Shown piece after piece: positions 48,818 through 60,422 of a DNA stretch of 64,000 nt (its first letter is position 1; every line of letters begins with the position of its first letter). The DNA is taken from assembly GCF_001540865.1 (NCBI RefSeq), contig NC_033637.1, positions 5,601,737 to 5,665,736 of the forward strand. Reading direction: 5' to 3'. This DNA comes from Ananas comosus (Eukaryota > Streptophyta > Magnoliopsida > Poales > Bromeliaceae). The translations under genes were made by a program, and so were the position numbers. The notes under the pieces are model-generated. The model saw nothing but the letters and a program-made list of their open reading frames with translations. It was not told the origin of the DNA and did no database searches.

Positions 48818-48969
48818 TAAGAAATTTTCATTCTGTTCGCCTAGTGCACAAAACGAGCTTATTTCGAGCCGAAGAAGCAGTGGCTCGCCGTCAGCTTGAT
48901 TGCCACCCTATCCGCCATCTTCCGTCCGCCCGCTCACTCTCTCTCCTCATCTGTCCCCATAACTCGGAG

Positions 48970-49183
48970 AAAGAAAGAGAGAAGAGAGAGAGTGAGGAAG
49001 GAGATGAGGCGACGGGCGGCGGCGGCGGCGCTTCCTCTCGCCCTCGCGATTGCGGCGGCGGCGGCGATCCCGACGNAAAGAAAGAGAGAAGAGAGAGAGT
49101 GAGGAAGGAGATGAGGCGACGGGCGGCGGCGGCGGCGCTTCCTCTCGCCCTCGCGATTGCGGCGGCGGCGGCGGTCCCTTCGA
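48970..49183. other. Assembly-induced duplication around N (49076)
   Basis: Sequence 48970-49063 is repeated with a 107-bp offset starting at 49077, across a single N. Both copies carry the phosphatase start codon (49004 and 49111) and signal-peptide codons. They differ just at the end: the first copy ends in ATCCCGACG, the second runs into GGTCCCTTCGAGCCGGTG. A join error at a GC-rich repeat is the simplest cause. Confidence 0.8.
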
Positions 49184-52100
49184 GCCGGTGACGTCGCCGA
49201 TCGACGGCTCCGGGTTCCGCGGCCTCGCCGTCGACCTGCCGGATTCGGACCCCAGAATTCGCCGCCGGGCGCGCGGGTTCGAGCCCGAGCAGATATCCGT
49301 CTCCCTCTCCGCGTCCCCAGATTCCGTCTGGATCTCTTGGGTCACCGGTCAAATCTAATCTCTTCCCACATACCCCCCTCCTCCTAAGTAGGTTTCCTTG
49401 TGAAATTGATTGTAGTGAGAAGGGGCAAATGCATGGAACTTTTGATATTTGTCCTGCACAGATTGTGTCGTCATGTAGTGTTTGACTGAATACTTCTCAG
49501 GTGATTAGATGGATTGAACACTAAATTGGTCGACAAGGAGCATTTGCATAATAATTAGTTCGTTAGTGTCCCTTTCACCTGAGCCGAACCAAACCTGCTC
49601 TTTATTATCATCGGACGACAACGAGTTATTTGCATGTAAAAGTACATGGTTTAAACATAGGTTATGCACTACGATTTCAAGGTAAATTTTACAGGTTTTT
49701 TCTTTCTTTGGAAAGCTATTTATCGTTTTAGAATACTCATAGAAACTCATTCGTACCCGAGCCCTTCATGATTTCATGGATAATAATACTGTAGGCTCAC
49801 AAGATAGTTGTAAAGTTGTTTTTACAGGGAATGCATTCTCCACATTTTGCATGAAATAATCTTTTGCGACTCAGAATTTAATTAGTTCCCTATTGTTTTT
49901 ACTAACTTTTTGCTTGTCATACATTTTCTGCATTTTCAGGGGACTTCCAAATCGGAGAAGGCATAAAGCCGTTGGACCCGACGGCTGTAGCAAGTATCGT
50001 GCGTTATGGAACAATAAGGAATCCTTTGATTCATAAGGCTGTGGGTTATTCGCTTGTCTACAACCAACTCTATCCATTTGAAGGCCTTCAAAACTACAGT
50101 TCTGGAATAATCCATCACGTACGTCTCACAGGTATGTTGTCCGCATAATACATTTTGACTTTTACATTGCGATGCTTGTTTGGAGTTGCTCTAATATATT
50201 TATGTGGAATCTATTTTGTTTAATGTGTTACAATATTGCCCAATGGTTCAATAAGATTTTTTGGAAGATACTACAGTTCTAAATACCAGTAGGCGATATT
50301 TCTAGCAAAAGGTATATTTTTTTTCCTTTTAATCGTTATAGGCTTCACTTAATGAATGCCGTGAGGCTCATGGCTGAGGCTATATTATGTGAAACAAGTG
50401 TTGTGCAAGTTGCATCAATTTCAATGTATTGCTACAGATGTTAGAATCATATGATAACGTCCAGGTTATCTTTTAGCATGTGGGGAAAAGGGATACAATT
50501 CTTCTATGCTTGTATAAATAACATAGCTTCAGATATGAAAGTTAAGTGTAGTGATTTCTCTTAGACACAATATCTTTTTGAGAGTATATTTTGGTTATAC
50601 AATGTCAGTCTCTGCCAAGGATGTTGTCATCTTTTGTATTTTCAATGAGACTCATCACTCTGCCTCTTCTCCATTTACTGATTGGATGATTTTCAAGTGA
50701 TTCTTAAGGCTGAATATCATTCCTAAGGGAAAAACAAGTTATCTTGGTCGCAATTGCAGTAGAGGTGTATGCAGGCTCAGGAAACGAAGAGAACATTTTC
50801 TCTTTTAACCTTTCCTTTTAACATGCCTTTTCTTTTCTGCAGGGCTTAAACCTGGCACGCTGTACCATTATCGATGTGGTGATCCTTCTATACCGGCCAT
50901 GAGTGATCTCCATTCTTTTAGAACAATGCCAGCTATAGGCCCCGAAGCTTACCCTAAACGGATTGCTGTGGTTGGAGATCTAGGCCTCACGTACAATACT
51001 ACATCAACAATTGACCATATGAGAAGTAACAAGCCTGATCTTGTTTTCTTGATCGGTGACGTATCTTATGCAGATTTATATTTGACAAATGGAACCGGCT
51101 CAGACTGCTACCATTGTAGTTTTAACAATACTCCAATACATGAAACCTATCAACCTCGGTGGGACTATTGGGGAAGGTTAGCATTTGTTTAGACTAATCA
51201 CAAGTCTGGTCCCCGAAGCTTGATGCAATTTCAATATCATCGTCTGTTTCATTTCTATCAATTTTAATTCTTGAAGTTTGTTATGCACAACAATTTAGCC
51301 GCTTTTTGTCTGGTAGCTAAAAGGCGACTCATAGGTACCACACAATTAAATTGGAACTCTGAGGATGAAATTGCAACTGAAGTCACATTTTAAGATTTTA
51401 ACTTTTAACTGCAGGTTGAGCTTTAGCGCTAAAATTGAAACTCTGTGGATGAAAAATCGATAATGGGTCAAACTTTTGGGACTAAATTGTTACAATTGAA
51501 GCTGTGAGGACGAAGCCTGGGTTAAACTTCATGAGCTGATTTTGAAATTGATCCGAGTTATTTGCTAAATATGTTATTTCCTTCTGACAGGACAGGACTG
51601 TGGATGAATTTCTCTCTGTTATTTTTCTGCTTTTGGTGATCTCGACACATTACCTCATGCGTATTGTTTCGTGCTTCAATATCGGAGAAAAATACTTGAC
51701 CTTTTCTTTTCAGGTTCATGGAGCCTCTTCTATCGGAAGTCCCAATAATGGTGGTGGAAGGAAACCATGAGATTGAAGCACAAGTTGAGGGCAAGACATT
51801 TGAAGCGTACAGATCTAGATTTGCATTTCCGTCTAATGAGAGTAGATCATTTTCTACATTTTATTACTCTTTCAATGCTGGGGGAATACATTTTATAATG
51901 CTTGGCGCGTATATTTCCTTCAATCGCTCAGGTGACATGCTTAAGAATTTTGTTAGTTTCTTTCCTGTTTAAAAAATAAGATGCTAGATTGCTAGCTATT
52001 CAGTTACAAAAGTTTTTTTTTTTTTTTCCTGAACTAGTTGTGTAGTGAGTGTGAGGAATTGTTTCTGAAAGGACTAACATAGTTGGTAAAGCCTTTTATG

Positions 52101-53800
52101 GCTGGAGCTGCATCCTTTATTCATCAAGCTTTCATTATGTAGTATGTATTGAAAAAAAATCTACTCTTTTGATTTCACAACTCCACTGCTTTTGCAACTC
52201 TTTTATTTCTTTCTTTATTTATTTTAATAATGCCAGCACATTGGTCATGCGCAAATTTTGGTTGCTGATGACCAAGACTTCCATTTCGTTTACCATAGTC
52301 TTTTATCTCTTCAGGTGAGCAGTATAAATGGCTGGAAAGAGACTTGGCAAATGTAGACAGAAGTGTGACACCCTGGTTGATAGCCACTTGGCATCCACCT
52401 TGGTATAGCACATACAAATCTCATTATAAGGAAGCGGAGTGTATGAGGCTGGAGATGGAAGAGCTTCTCTATTCGTATGGCGTTGACATCATTTTCAATG
52501 GTCATGTAAGTTCCCAGCCCTGTACTTGTTCCCATTTGATTATTTTTGCTCTCGCAAACTTGAACATGGTATTTTTTAGTAGTTTTCGGAACATTTGTCA
52601 TTGCTGAAGCATATTTCACTAAATTAATTTTTTTTTAAAAATACTTTTACATTTACTCCTGCAGGGTTATCTAGTTACATATATATCCCTGGGCGGCATC
52701 GAGCAAAATTGAAACGTACTTTTACATTTACTCCTGCAGGGTTATCTAGTTACATATATATCCCTGGGACATCTTAATTTGCATATATGACATTTTACAA
52801 GGTACATGTCTAATAGACATACCTTTGAACTTACAAATTTCAATGTTTAGAAAACCTTTATAAGGATATATAATTTTAAGAAGCCCAAATTTTGAGGGGT
52901 ATATATGAAAATTCTGGTTCTACCAGGGTTTCGATGGATTTTGTTTAGAAAATATATGTAGAAGATCTTAGCTTACCGTCACAATATTTTCCAGTTAAGT
53001 TGGCAACCTTATTCTTCCCCGTGAAGAGCTTGATAACAATTTAGAGATCAAATCATTATACTAATCTAATGCTATTTGATGACGCTTTTTATGTGGCTAT
53101 TGAGAAATGTACTTTGAACCAACTTTTTCTTGACTCTAGCTTGAACCGACTTCTTACAAATGTTCTCCGAATAGATCTTTTCCCCCAAAATGGAATGAAC
53201 GCAACGAAATTTTTGTTTACTGTAACAATTCATCGATTGATGTTGCTATCCCTGAACGTCAGGTACATGCCTATGAGAGATCTAATCGAGTTTACAACTA
53301 CGAATTGGATCCTTGTGCCCCAATCTATATAACTGTTGGCGACGGGGGTAATAGGGAAAATGTGGCGACTTCTCATGCAGATGACCCCGGCAACTGCCCC
53401 AACCCCTTAAGCACTTATGATAAGCACTTGGGTGGCAGCTTCTGTGCTACCAACTTCACCACGGGCCCTGCTGCAGGAAAATTTTGCTGGGACCGTCAGC
53501 CTGATTACAGCGCATACAGAGAGAGCAGCTTCGGTCATGGAATCTTAGAGGCAAGTCCTTTTTCAGGTTCTCACAAAAGCCAATTCTCACCACTCCTTTT
53601 CTCTGTATGATTGTTTGATGATTTCCCAGGTGAAAAATGAAACTCATGCATTGTGGACATGGCATCGGAATCAGGACATGTACAACAGCGCGGGAGATGA
53701 GATTTATATCGTCCGGCAGCCCAACAAGTGCCCTGTGAGATACGTGCTGCCCCAGTTTAAATCCAAGAATGTCTTGCCCAATGACTTATTCAGAATATGA
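49004..53800 (+). CDS. Purple acid phosphatase (PAP15/PAP23 type)
   Basis: Seven exons: 49004-49347 (damaged), 49940-50131, 50843-51176, 51714-51931, 52315-52505, 53263-53550, 53630-53800. Start MRRRAAAAALPLALAIAAAA is a clear signal peptide, so the protein is secreted or vacuolar. Family motifs with metal ligands follow: VVGDLG, GDVSYADLY, GNHE, TWHPPWY and NGHVHAYER. These five blocks define the binuclear Fe-metal phosphoesterases. PAP15/PAP23-type enzymes release phosphate from phytate and other esters. The exon 1 frame is broken: continuing from either ATG gives a stop, because the assembly duplication around 49076 displaced bases between IPT and GPFEPVTSPIDG. The last intron (53551-53629) has a GC donor. 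Convergent with the XRI1-like gene. Confidence 0.92.
52640..52768. repeat. Short direct duplication in phosphatase intron 5
   Basis: Two copies, about 52644-52694 and 52715-52768, carrying ACTTTTACATTTACTCCTGC, AGGGTTATCTAGTTAC and ATATATATCCCTGGG. Each contains TCCTGCAGGG, an acceptor-like sequence that could be misread as a splice site. Confidence 0.8.
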
Positions 53801-54420
53801 AGGAACATACTCCAGATTGATACTTGAGATTATACAGTGAAACATAGTAGTTTATAGGCAATGTCCGCATACCGAAAGAACAGTGTGAAACTTACTAAAG
53901 AAGAATTCTTTATCGCTATGTGTTATCCCCTGTTTGGTTTGGAATGGTACAGATTAGTTGAGATACATCCGAGAGAGGGAGAGAGATTTTCTTCATGGGG
54001 TAACTATTAGGGATGTTTGCTTTCTTGCAAAAGCGGGGAAACTGTATCCAGAAAGAATCTTTTTCATGAAAAACATTCTTTTCTACAGTCGTTTTTTCAG
54101 TAAAAAATTTGGAAAATAAAAATACTATTTTTTTAATAGAATTTGGAAATAAGTTTTTTAAAAATTATTTTTCTAAGGCACCAAACGTACGAAAAATATT
54201 TTTTCAGCAAAAGAAAAACTATTTTCTCCGATATTTTTCAAAAAACCATACACCCACTTAAGCTTTTGGGCTTGTTTGGTAGTAGAGGCTCACAAATCCG
54301 GACTAAGAATGGCCTGAGAGATAAAGAAATATTTCCTCACAAGAATTCATAAAATTGTTAAGCCCTTTTTTTTTTTTTTTTTTTTTTTTGAAAGTAAGAA
54401 AGATGAAGCCTGCAGTTACA

Positions 54421-54936
54421 AATCTATACCTATCTATATCTTCTTCTTCTATACATTATTTATTATAAACTTTGCCACGTGGCAAAGCCTCCTTCATCCT
54501 TGCCTTATTCCTCATTCCTAATGATTGAATTTATTATCTTTTATCTCCGCGCGACGTTTGGTCTTTCCACATGTCCATTTCTTAATTAATATATTCACAT
54601 TCATTATCATCTAAACAAATCAATTTTATAGAAGAAACAAATAAAATAAAATATGTGGCGAATGAGAAGTGGGGATCAGGATTCGCCTTCCCGATATCGA
54701 CAGCGCAATTAAGGTGTATGTGGAGTAGTGTTCTATTGCTGTTTTTTATTATTATTATATGTAATTTATTTGCTAAAATTATAAATTTTACTATATCTGG
54801 TTCATATGTTCTATTTGTATTTATTCCCTTGATTTTTTATGACAAGTCAAAAAATTTTAAAATATTTTTTATTTTATCAATCTTTTGTCTCTTATAGTAT
54901 CAGCCCGCCGCAATACGCGGGTAACTTCACTATTAA
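54421..54936 (+). mobile_element. Possible non-autonomous Helitron
   Basis: Left end TCTATACCTATCTATATC resembles plant Helitron 5' ends. Near the right end, CCCGC CGCAATAC GCGGG forms a 5-bp stem followed by TAACTTCACT, as in Helitron 3' hairpins, although the final CTRR word is not clear. There are no inverted ends and no target duplication. The GCCACGTGGC palindrome at 54474 lies inside. No coding region. Confidence 0.45.
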
Positions 54937-55950
54937 CATAATGGATGAAGATACAAAAATATAGAAATCAGGAACTGAAGCTAAGCAAATCCTACAAGCC
55001 CCATCCAAACAAATTAAATAGGCAAAATTACACTAACAGAAAACAACAGAAGATAGATAACTGCAATAGTACAGTCGATGAAGCTGCAATCATTCTTTGT
55101 GATGATCCAAGCCTATTAGTAGTGGCCAAATATAAACTGTTTCCAGAAAAAACCCGACTATCGGACCAGCTGGAATACACACAAGAGAGAAGAGAGTGAG
55201 CTTCGCTGCGACAAAAATCTAACAGGCAGACAAAAAAGAAGCTTCTGACAACATGCTCAGTAATGTCATCTCTCAGAAGCCGCTCGCATATCCATTTGAA
55301 ACGGAAGGCTTAGATTGACCAAAAATATGAACACTTTTCTTCACTAATTTGTTACAGTAATCAATCGGGCAACTGTTTTCGGCGGTTCGTGTGTTTCAGT
55401 TTAATCTTTTTGTTTGACACTGTCTGTCAAGTAAAATTAAGGGAAGTACATTCTGCATGATTTGCAGAGTGTCCATTTTAAGCAACTTTACCTTCTTCAC
55501 TTTGTCAAACAGATGAATACCAAAAATAGTAGTTATTCGGAATTTAAACATAGTGATTTCATACGAGATTAAGGAGCAAGAAGAGGATAGAAACAGACAA
55601 AAGCTACAAAGGAACATGCCATTCCAACACATCACTGGTGATTAACAGATTCAAATAAAAGAATTTATAGACTCTGTCAGGCAGAAATGAAATTTGAATC
55701 ATCACAGAGAATTATTATATCTTGAAAGCCGCACGTCACTCAAATACAACACGGTTAGGTGGAGTTTAGAGGACAAAAAGAAAAATGCAAAAATAAATCT
55801 CGTCCTAACAGAGGATCCAGTACAAAGAGGATGTTCCTAGGGAAAATCTTCAACAAAAATGCCTGATACTTCTCATGCAACATAAAATCAATTGCAGAAT
55901 AAAATGCAGGAGCAAGAGATTTGGGCTAATAATCAGCTGAAAAAGACGGA
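54937..55950. other. Intergenic 3' flanks of two convergent genes
   Basis: No gene seen between the phosphatase and the XRI1-like gene. Confidence 0.45.
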
Positions 55951-55959
55951 CTTAACGAT

Positions 55960-57911
55960 TCAGCCTTTTGTTCTCAGTATAGTAATGCAGCCTTTTCCTC
56001 CTTCGGTGCGAATTTGAGTTTTCTCAACTACTGGCTTCCCAGAGAAAGCCGAAGTGAGGTAAGGAGGCTCATCGTCCTTCTTGCTGTTAGATTTTGATGG
56101 TGGCGGAGAATGGATGAGATGATTTATATCCTTCAATGTGAGATCACCTTGTTCTCCACATGATTTGATGAGGTTAAATGGATAGACAATGGAAGTGGTT
56201 AACTTCTTTTGTGTCTTAATGAAGGATTTCTTGCCTGATTTCATGTAAAAACTAACTATTAATTCTTGCAAAAGAAGGGGAAAAAGAACGAATCGTTTCA
56301 AATGAGGGACGCATTCATGCTAGCTTTGAAACATACCTTTGAAAATTTTAAGATTGGCGAGATTGGTGGTCTGTTTTGCGACATCATTTTTGATAGTAGG
56401 TGCTACATCACAGAATTCTGTTCAACGAGATAAAGTAAATGAAAATGAAATAAAAAGTTGCGAATTCTCGGGCCTCATTTCGTAATGTCATCATTTTCTT
56501 TGTGTTTTTTTTCAATTTTTTTCAAATATAAATTCTTTGCAATGGAGTGTCCAGGTGGATGGCAAAGTGCTCTCAATCTATATATCTGTGATACTTTTTA
56601 AGTGCGTATTAGATGGAAAATTTGGCCTCAATCTATTTCTAAGCAATACAAAAAAAATAAAGAAAAAAGAAAAAAGAAGAACACTCCAAAAAGTTCATTT
56701 TTCATACAGTTGTCTGCTGCGTTTTGGAAGGATAACTCACACCCAAAAAGAAATCTATTGATTTCTCCTAATGTAAGAATCAAACACATGGAACCAAAAA
56801 TCTTAAGTCTACTGATTAGAGCCCACTAATATATACCAATTTCTATTCAATATTTATTCTATACGGGACTATTCCTCACATGCGAACACCAGACACCAAG
56901 AATTTCATGAAGCTAAAAGCATGAGTTTTAAACTAAAGCTTCTGCTTCAGTTTGGTGAGCCCAAAGCTCATTTTGGCTTTCTGCTCCAACTGAAAGGTCT
57001 AAACTTTTGCTTCTCAAGTACAGGACCTTCCATGAGCTCGAAATTAAAACATGCATGTAAATGAAATATGGACAATATTTTGAAGCCATTAAAACACCCG
57101 AATTTCAGCTGGCAATCAGAGTTTACATTCACATTCTAGCTAGACCTACCATGACAACTAAATCTATCAATACTGACAAAGAAAAAAAAAAATGGAAGAA
57201 AGGAAATCTATAATTGCTAATTGAAGCTTGGTAACACTGACATTTCATCAGGACTGGGAAACAAACCTCGAGAACCTGAGCTCTCTTGAGTATTCTGTTG
57301 CAACCTTTCTTCTGAGCTATATCCAGACACGGAACTCTCTGTCACCTTAAAACAGGGAAGCCGAGACATGAAAGTAGAGATCTTAAATTACGAATAAGAC
57401 CAAAATTAGAGAAGCAATTGGTGGTGGTTCAGGGATCTAGTACCTTACTAGTTACATTAATACAAGTGATTTGCGCATTTTCATTTCCTTCTCTCTCGTA
57501 ATCATCAGAATCGAATTGCAGCACACGTCGCCTTTTAACCAGTGACAACTTTTCGCACTCCACTTCTTTTCTGGAACTACCTATGCATTCAATTGTCCCT
57601 TAATATTGAGTAAGAAGTCAATAGAAAGAAGAAACTAGGGTGAAAGGAGAAATAAGTTACTTTCTACACCTGATATATCGTAGCTAACATCTCGACACTC
57701 TCTGATTGGAGTTTGATCTCCCAGCAAGTATAACAAACTGTCATCTTCTTGGTTCATGCCATCCCAAAAGGAGAATAGAACATCTGTACATTTAAAAGAA
57801 TGAGTATAAAAGCAACCTAGCAAAAGAAATTCCTGAATATGAGAGAGGTATCTAACCATCTGCTGGATCTCTTGACCCATAAAGATCTTCTTCTCCTTGG
57901 CATTCCCACAT
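55960..57911 (-). CDS. XRI1: XRI1-like protein (X-ray induced, meiosis/DNA repair)
   Basis: Exons on the minus strand: 57911-57857, 57783-57670, 57580-57444, 57345-57267, 56417-56337, 56234-55960. Phases agree and give 246 residues, slightly shorter than I recall for Arabidopsis XRI1. N-terminus MWECQGEEDLYGS, then FWDGMNQEDDSLLYLLGDQT, then VKRRRVLQFDSDD. The C-terminus has LTTSIVYPFNLIKSCGEQGD, SAFSGKPVVEKT and the ending GGKGCITILRTKG, the most conserved part of the family. Known role: XRI1 is induced by ionising radiation and needed for post-meiotic pollen development and meiosis in Arabidopsis; biochemical activity is unknown. Uncertain: the true start (an upstream exon is possible) and the exon 2 donor (57669, or one 10 bp further in the same phase). 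Family call rests on remembered similarity. Confidence 0.75.
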
Positions 57912-58845
57912 ATAGCTTATATGCATTAGACAAACCAGATTATGAATCAGTATTTTGCTCTCCTCCATGAAGCAAATGATGACAACATTACAACCAGAAA
58001 ACTGAAAAAAAGAGGAAAATATAGGGGGGGAAAAAATGTTTTCCAAACTGTTAAAAGTTGCCACATTATGCTGATAAATTTCAGCCAGAACCACATTGAT
58101 TTTGCATGTAATTATTCAGCATAATCTTGATAAAGACCAACTATCAAACAGGAAACTGATCCAAAAGTGCAAAAAGATAGTTCAATAAAATTTGGGCACT
58201 AACAGATTCAGATAGTTTAAATAACTATCTGAAGGTAAATTAGTCCACTTGTTTATAAATGAAAGTTTGTTCAGAATCTTCTACATATTGGTATTTCAAA
58301 AGACTGATCAGTTAGTCACAAGGAGATACTTGAAAATCAATTGAAATGCAGGAAAAAGTGATAAGAAATACAAAGCATACTATAACCACATAATAAATCT
58401 AAACCCCAGTGCAAACCTGGAAAGATAGATCCCCAAATGGCAAAGTTAGATGGTGTGAGAAAGAGAAACAAGATCACTCACATATTATTGTTGTTGTGAT
58501 TGTTGCCATTATTGTTGTCATGAAATTCCATTTAACTAAGAGAAGGGTGAGAGCCAAATTAAACAAGAGGAAATGGGAAAAGAAAAAAGAAAAAGAAGAA
58601 AAGAGCCAATAGCCGTTAGAGAGGAGGATGGAGCTTCATTTCCTCACTTCTCCCAGATGGAGAACCTCTCATTCTTATACAGATTAAAAATAATAATAAT
58701 AATAATACAGTAAGATGAAAGAAGGGAAGGTGTGGGATTTTGTATTTATCTACTCTCTAATGGCTTTCCAAACATGGCTATAGATTCAGTTAATTGAGTA
58801 CCACTACCTCACACATTATAAGTTGATGAGAATAAAATTTAGACA
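57912..58845. other. Upstream flank of the XRI1-like gene
   Basis: Contains purine-rich tracts (58440-58625), a CCTCACTTCTCCCAG patch that could be leader, and (TAA)n at 58688-58707. No independent gene seen. Confidence 0.4.
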
Positions 58846-58854
58846 AAAAAATTT
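58846..58854. other. 9-bp target duplication (AAAAAATTT), left
   Basis: Same nine bases at 60414-60422. AT-rich, so partly expected by chance. Confidence 0.6.
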
Positions 58855-59373
58855 GGGATAATTTCATCAATACCCCTCTAGGAGACAGTAATTTCATAAA
58901 TACCCCTCTAAATTAGAAAATATCAAGAATACCCCTCTAAAAAGCAACAATATTCACAAATACCCTTAAAACTAACATTCCGTTAAAAATGTCATCTAAA
59001 ATTCTATAAATACCAATTTTACCCTTATTACTAATTTAACTAAGTGTAATAATTTAAGATTAATTATATGATTAATTCTTAACCTTTCAATCACATAATA
59101 ATTCAACATTCTCTTTAAAATTTTACAATTAAAGATCTACAGTCTATTAAGTGTAATAATTAAATCTTGTTATGATTTTCGCTTTTAAATTATATAATAG
59201 TTGTAATGCAATTATCCATTGTAGTATTTAACATTAATTTTTTCAAGATTTTTTTTTGAATTTTATTTAAATAACTCACAGTTTTCTAATTAAACATTTA
59301 TTGTCAACAAAAAAAGTAACATTGTATGAAGACCCTCTCACCTATTAGTCCACTTCAGCATGATCTTAACTTT

Positions 59374-59411
<38 letters not shown>

Positions 59412-60413
59412 TAGGGCTACAATACTTTTATAAGTATAGAGCCCTATGTACTCATAAGTTTTTTCGATAATGGAGCTTCCGAATCGACGATCTACTATGT
59501 TAAATATGATCTAGAGTGTTTGCAATTTTTAAAAAATAAATTTTGTAATTTTTCGAAATCATAATAACGTCTATCAAGTGGGCATAAAATGAGCTGTCAA
59601 AATCTCTATATTGATCTTTATCTAAATAGTAAATAAAATTTTTTATCAAAAATTCAATTGATTCCGAATTTTTTTCACCATAAACTAGCAAGTATCCCAT
59701 ACCGACCATTAAAAATTGTCAATTTTGAGATCTATTGATCGTAATGATATAAAAAAATTATAAAATTTGATTTCTTGAAGTTTTTAAATATTCTAGATAA
59801 TATTTAACGTTATGGATCGTCGATTCGAAAGCTTTATTATTGAAAACGACTTATGAGTAGGAAGGCAATCACACTCATAAGAGTATAGTAGCCTGACTCT
59901 CTCTCTCTCTATATATATATACATCCTCTCAACTGTAGTGATTCTTTACTTTTGCAATTAAGTGTTTTTTTTTTTTCCAACTAAGTTAAAAATTTTATCA
60001 AATTCATGTATGAGTGATCTCAATTGAAAAACTTTTAACTAAGTAAAACGCAAAAACAAAAAAAAACAAAAAGTTAAAGGGTTCTCTAAATGTTAAAAAA
60101 TTGAAGTTAAGGAGGTATATTTCAAAATGACCTATAGGTGAGGGGCTTCCACTTATTTTATCCATCAATAATTAGTGTTAGAAATTAGAAGGGTATTCAT
60201 GAAATTACTCCTGTATTATTTGTTATCAAAAGAACAACCCAAACAATTTTTAAGGGGTAAATTAGTCATTTTATAACTTTATCCTAACGTCAGTTAGAAT
60301 GAGGGTAATTGTGATAATTTTCTACATTTGAAGGGGTATATATGAAAATTTTAATTTTATAGGGGTATTTGTGATATTTACATGTTTAAGAGGGCTAGTG
60401 ATGAAATTGCCCC
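58855..60413. mobile_element. Mutator-like (MULE) non-autonomous element, 1.56 kb
   Basis: Left end GGGATAATTTCATCAATACC then CCTCT. The right end read in reverse is GGGGCAATTTCATCACTAGC then CCTCT, so 21 of the first 25 bases agree. A 9-bp duplication fits the Mutator superfamily. Subterminal TACCCCT words recur on both sides. No transposase frame. It carries a nested MITE at 59414-59893. Relatives: 14480-14732 and 43800-43860. Confidence 0.7.
59414..59893. mobile_element. TACTATACTC-type MITE, copy E (nested)
   Basis: Left GGGCTACAATACTTTTATAA and right AAGAGTATAGTAGCC, with the family words ATCGACGATCTAC and GATCGTCGATTCG. It lies within the MULE-like element and is again flanked by (TA)n at 59377-59407 and a CT/TA run at 59896-59920. 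Confidence 0.8.
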
Positions 60414-60422
60414 AAAAAATTT

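Noticed and set aside
49050..49358. Separate small gene beginning at 49050
   Set aside because: It is phosphatase exon 1 read through the duplicated, out-of-frame leader. The N-terminal part is an artefact.
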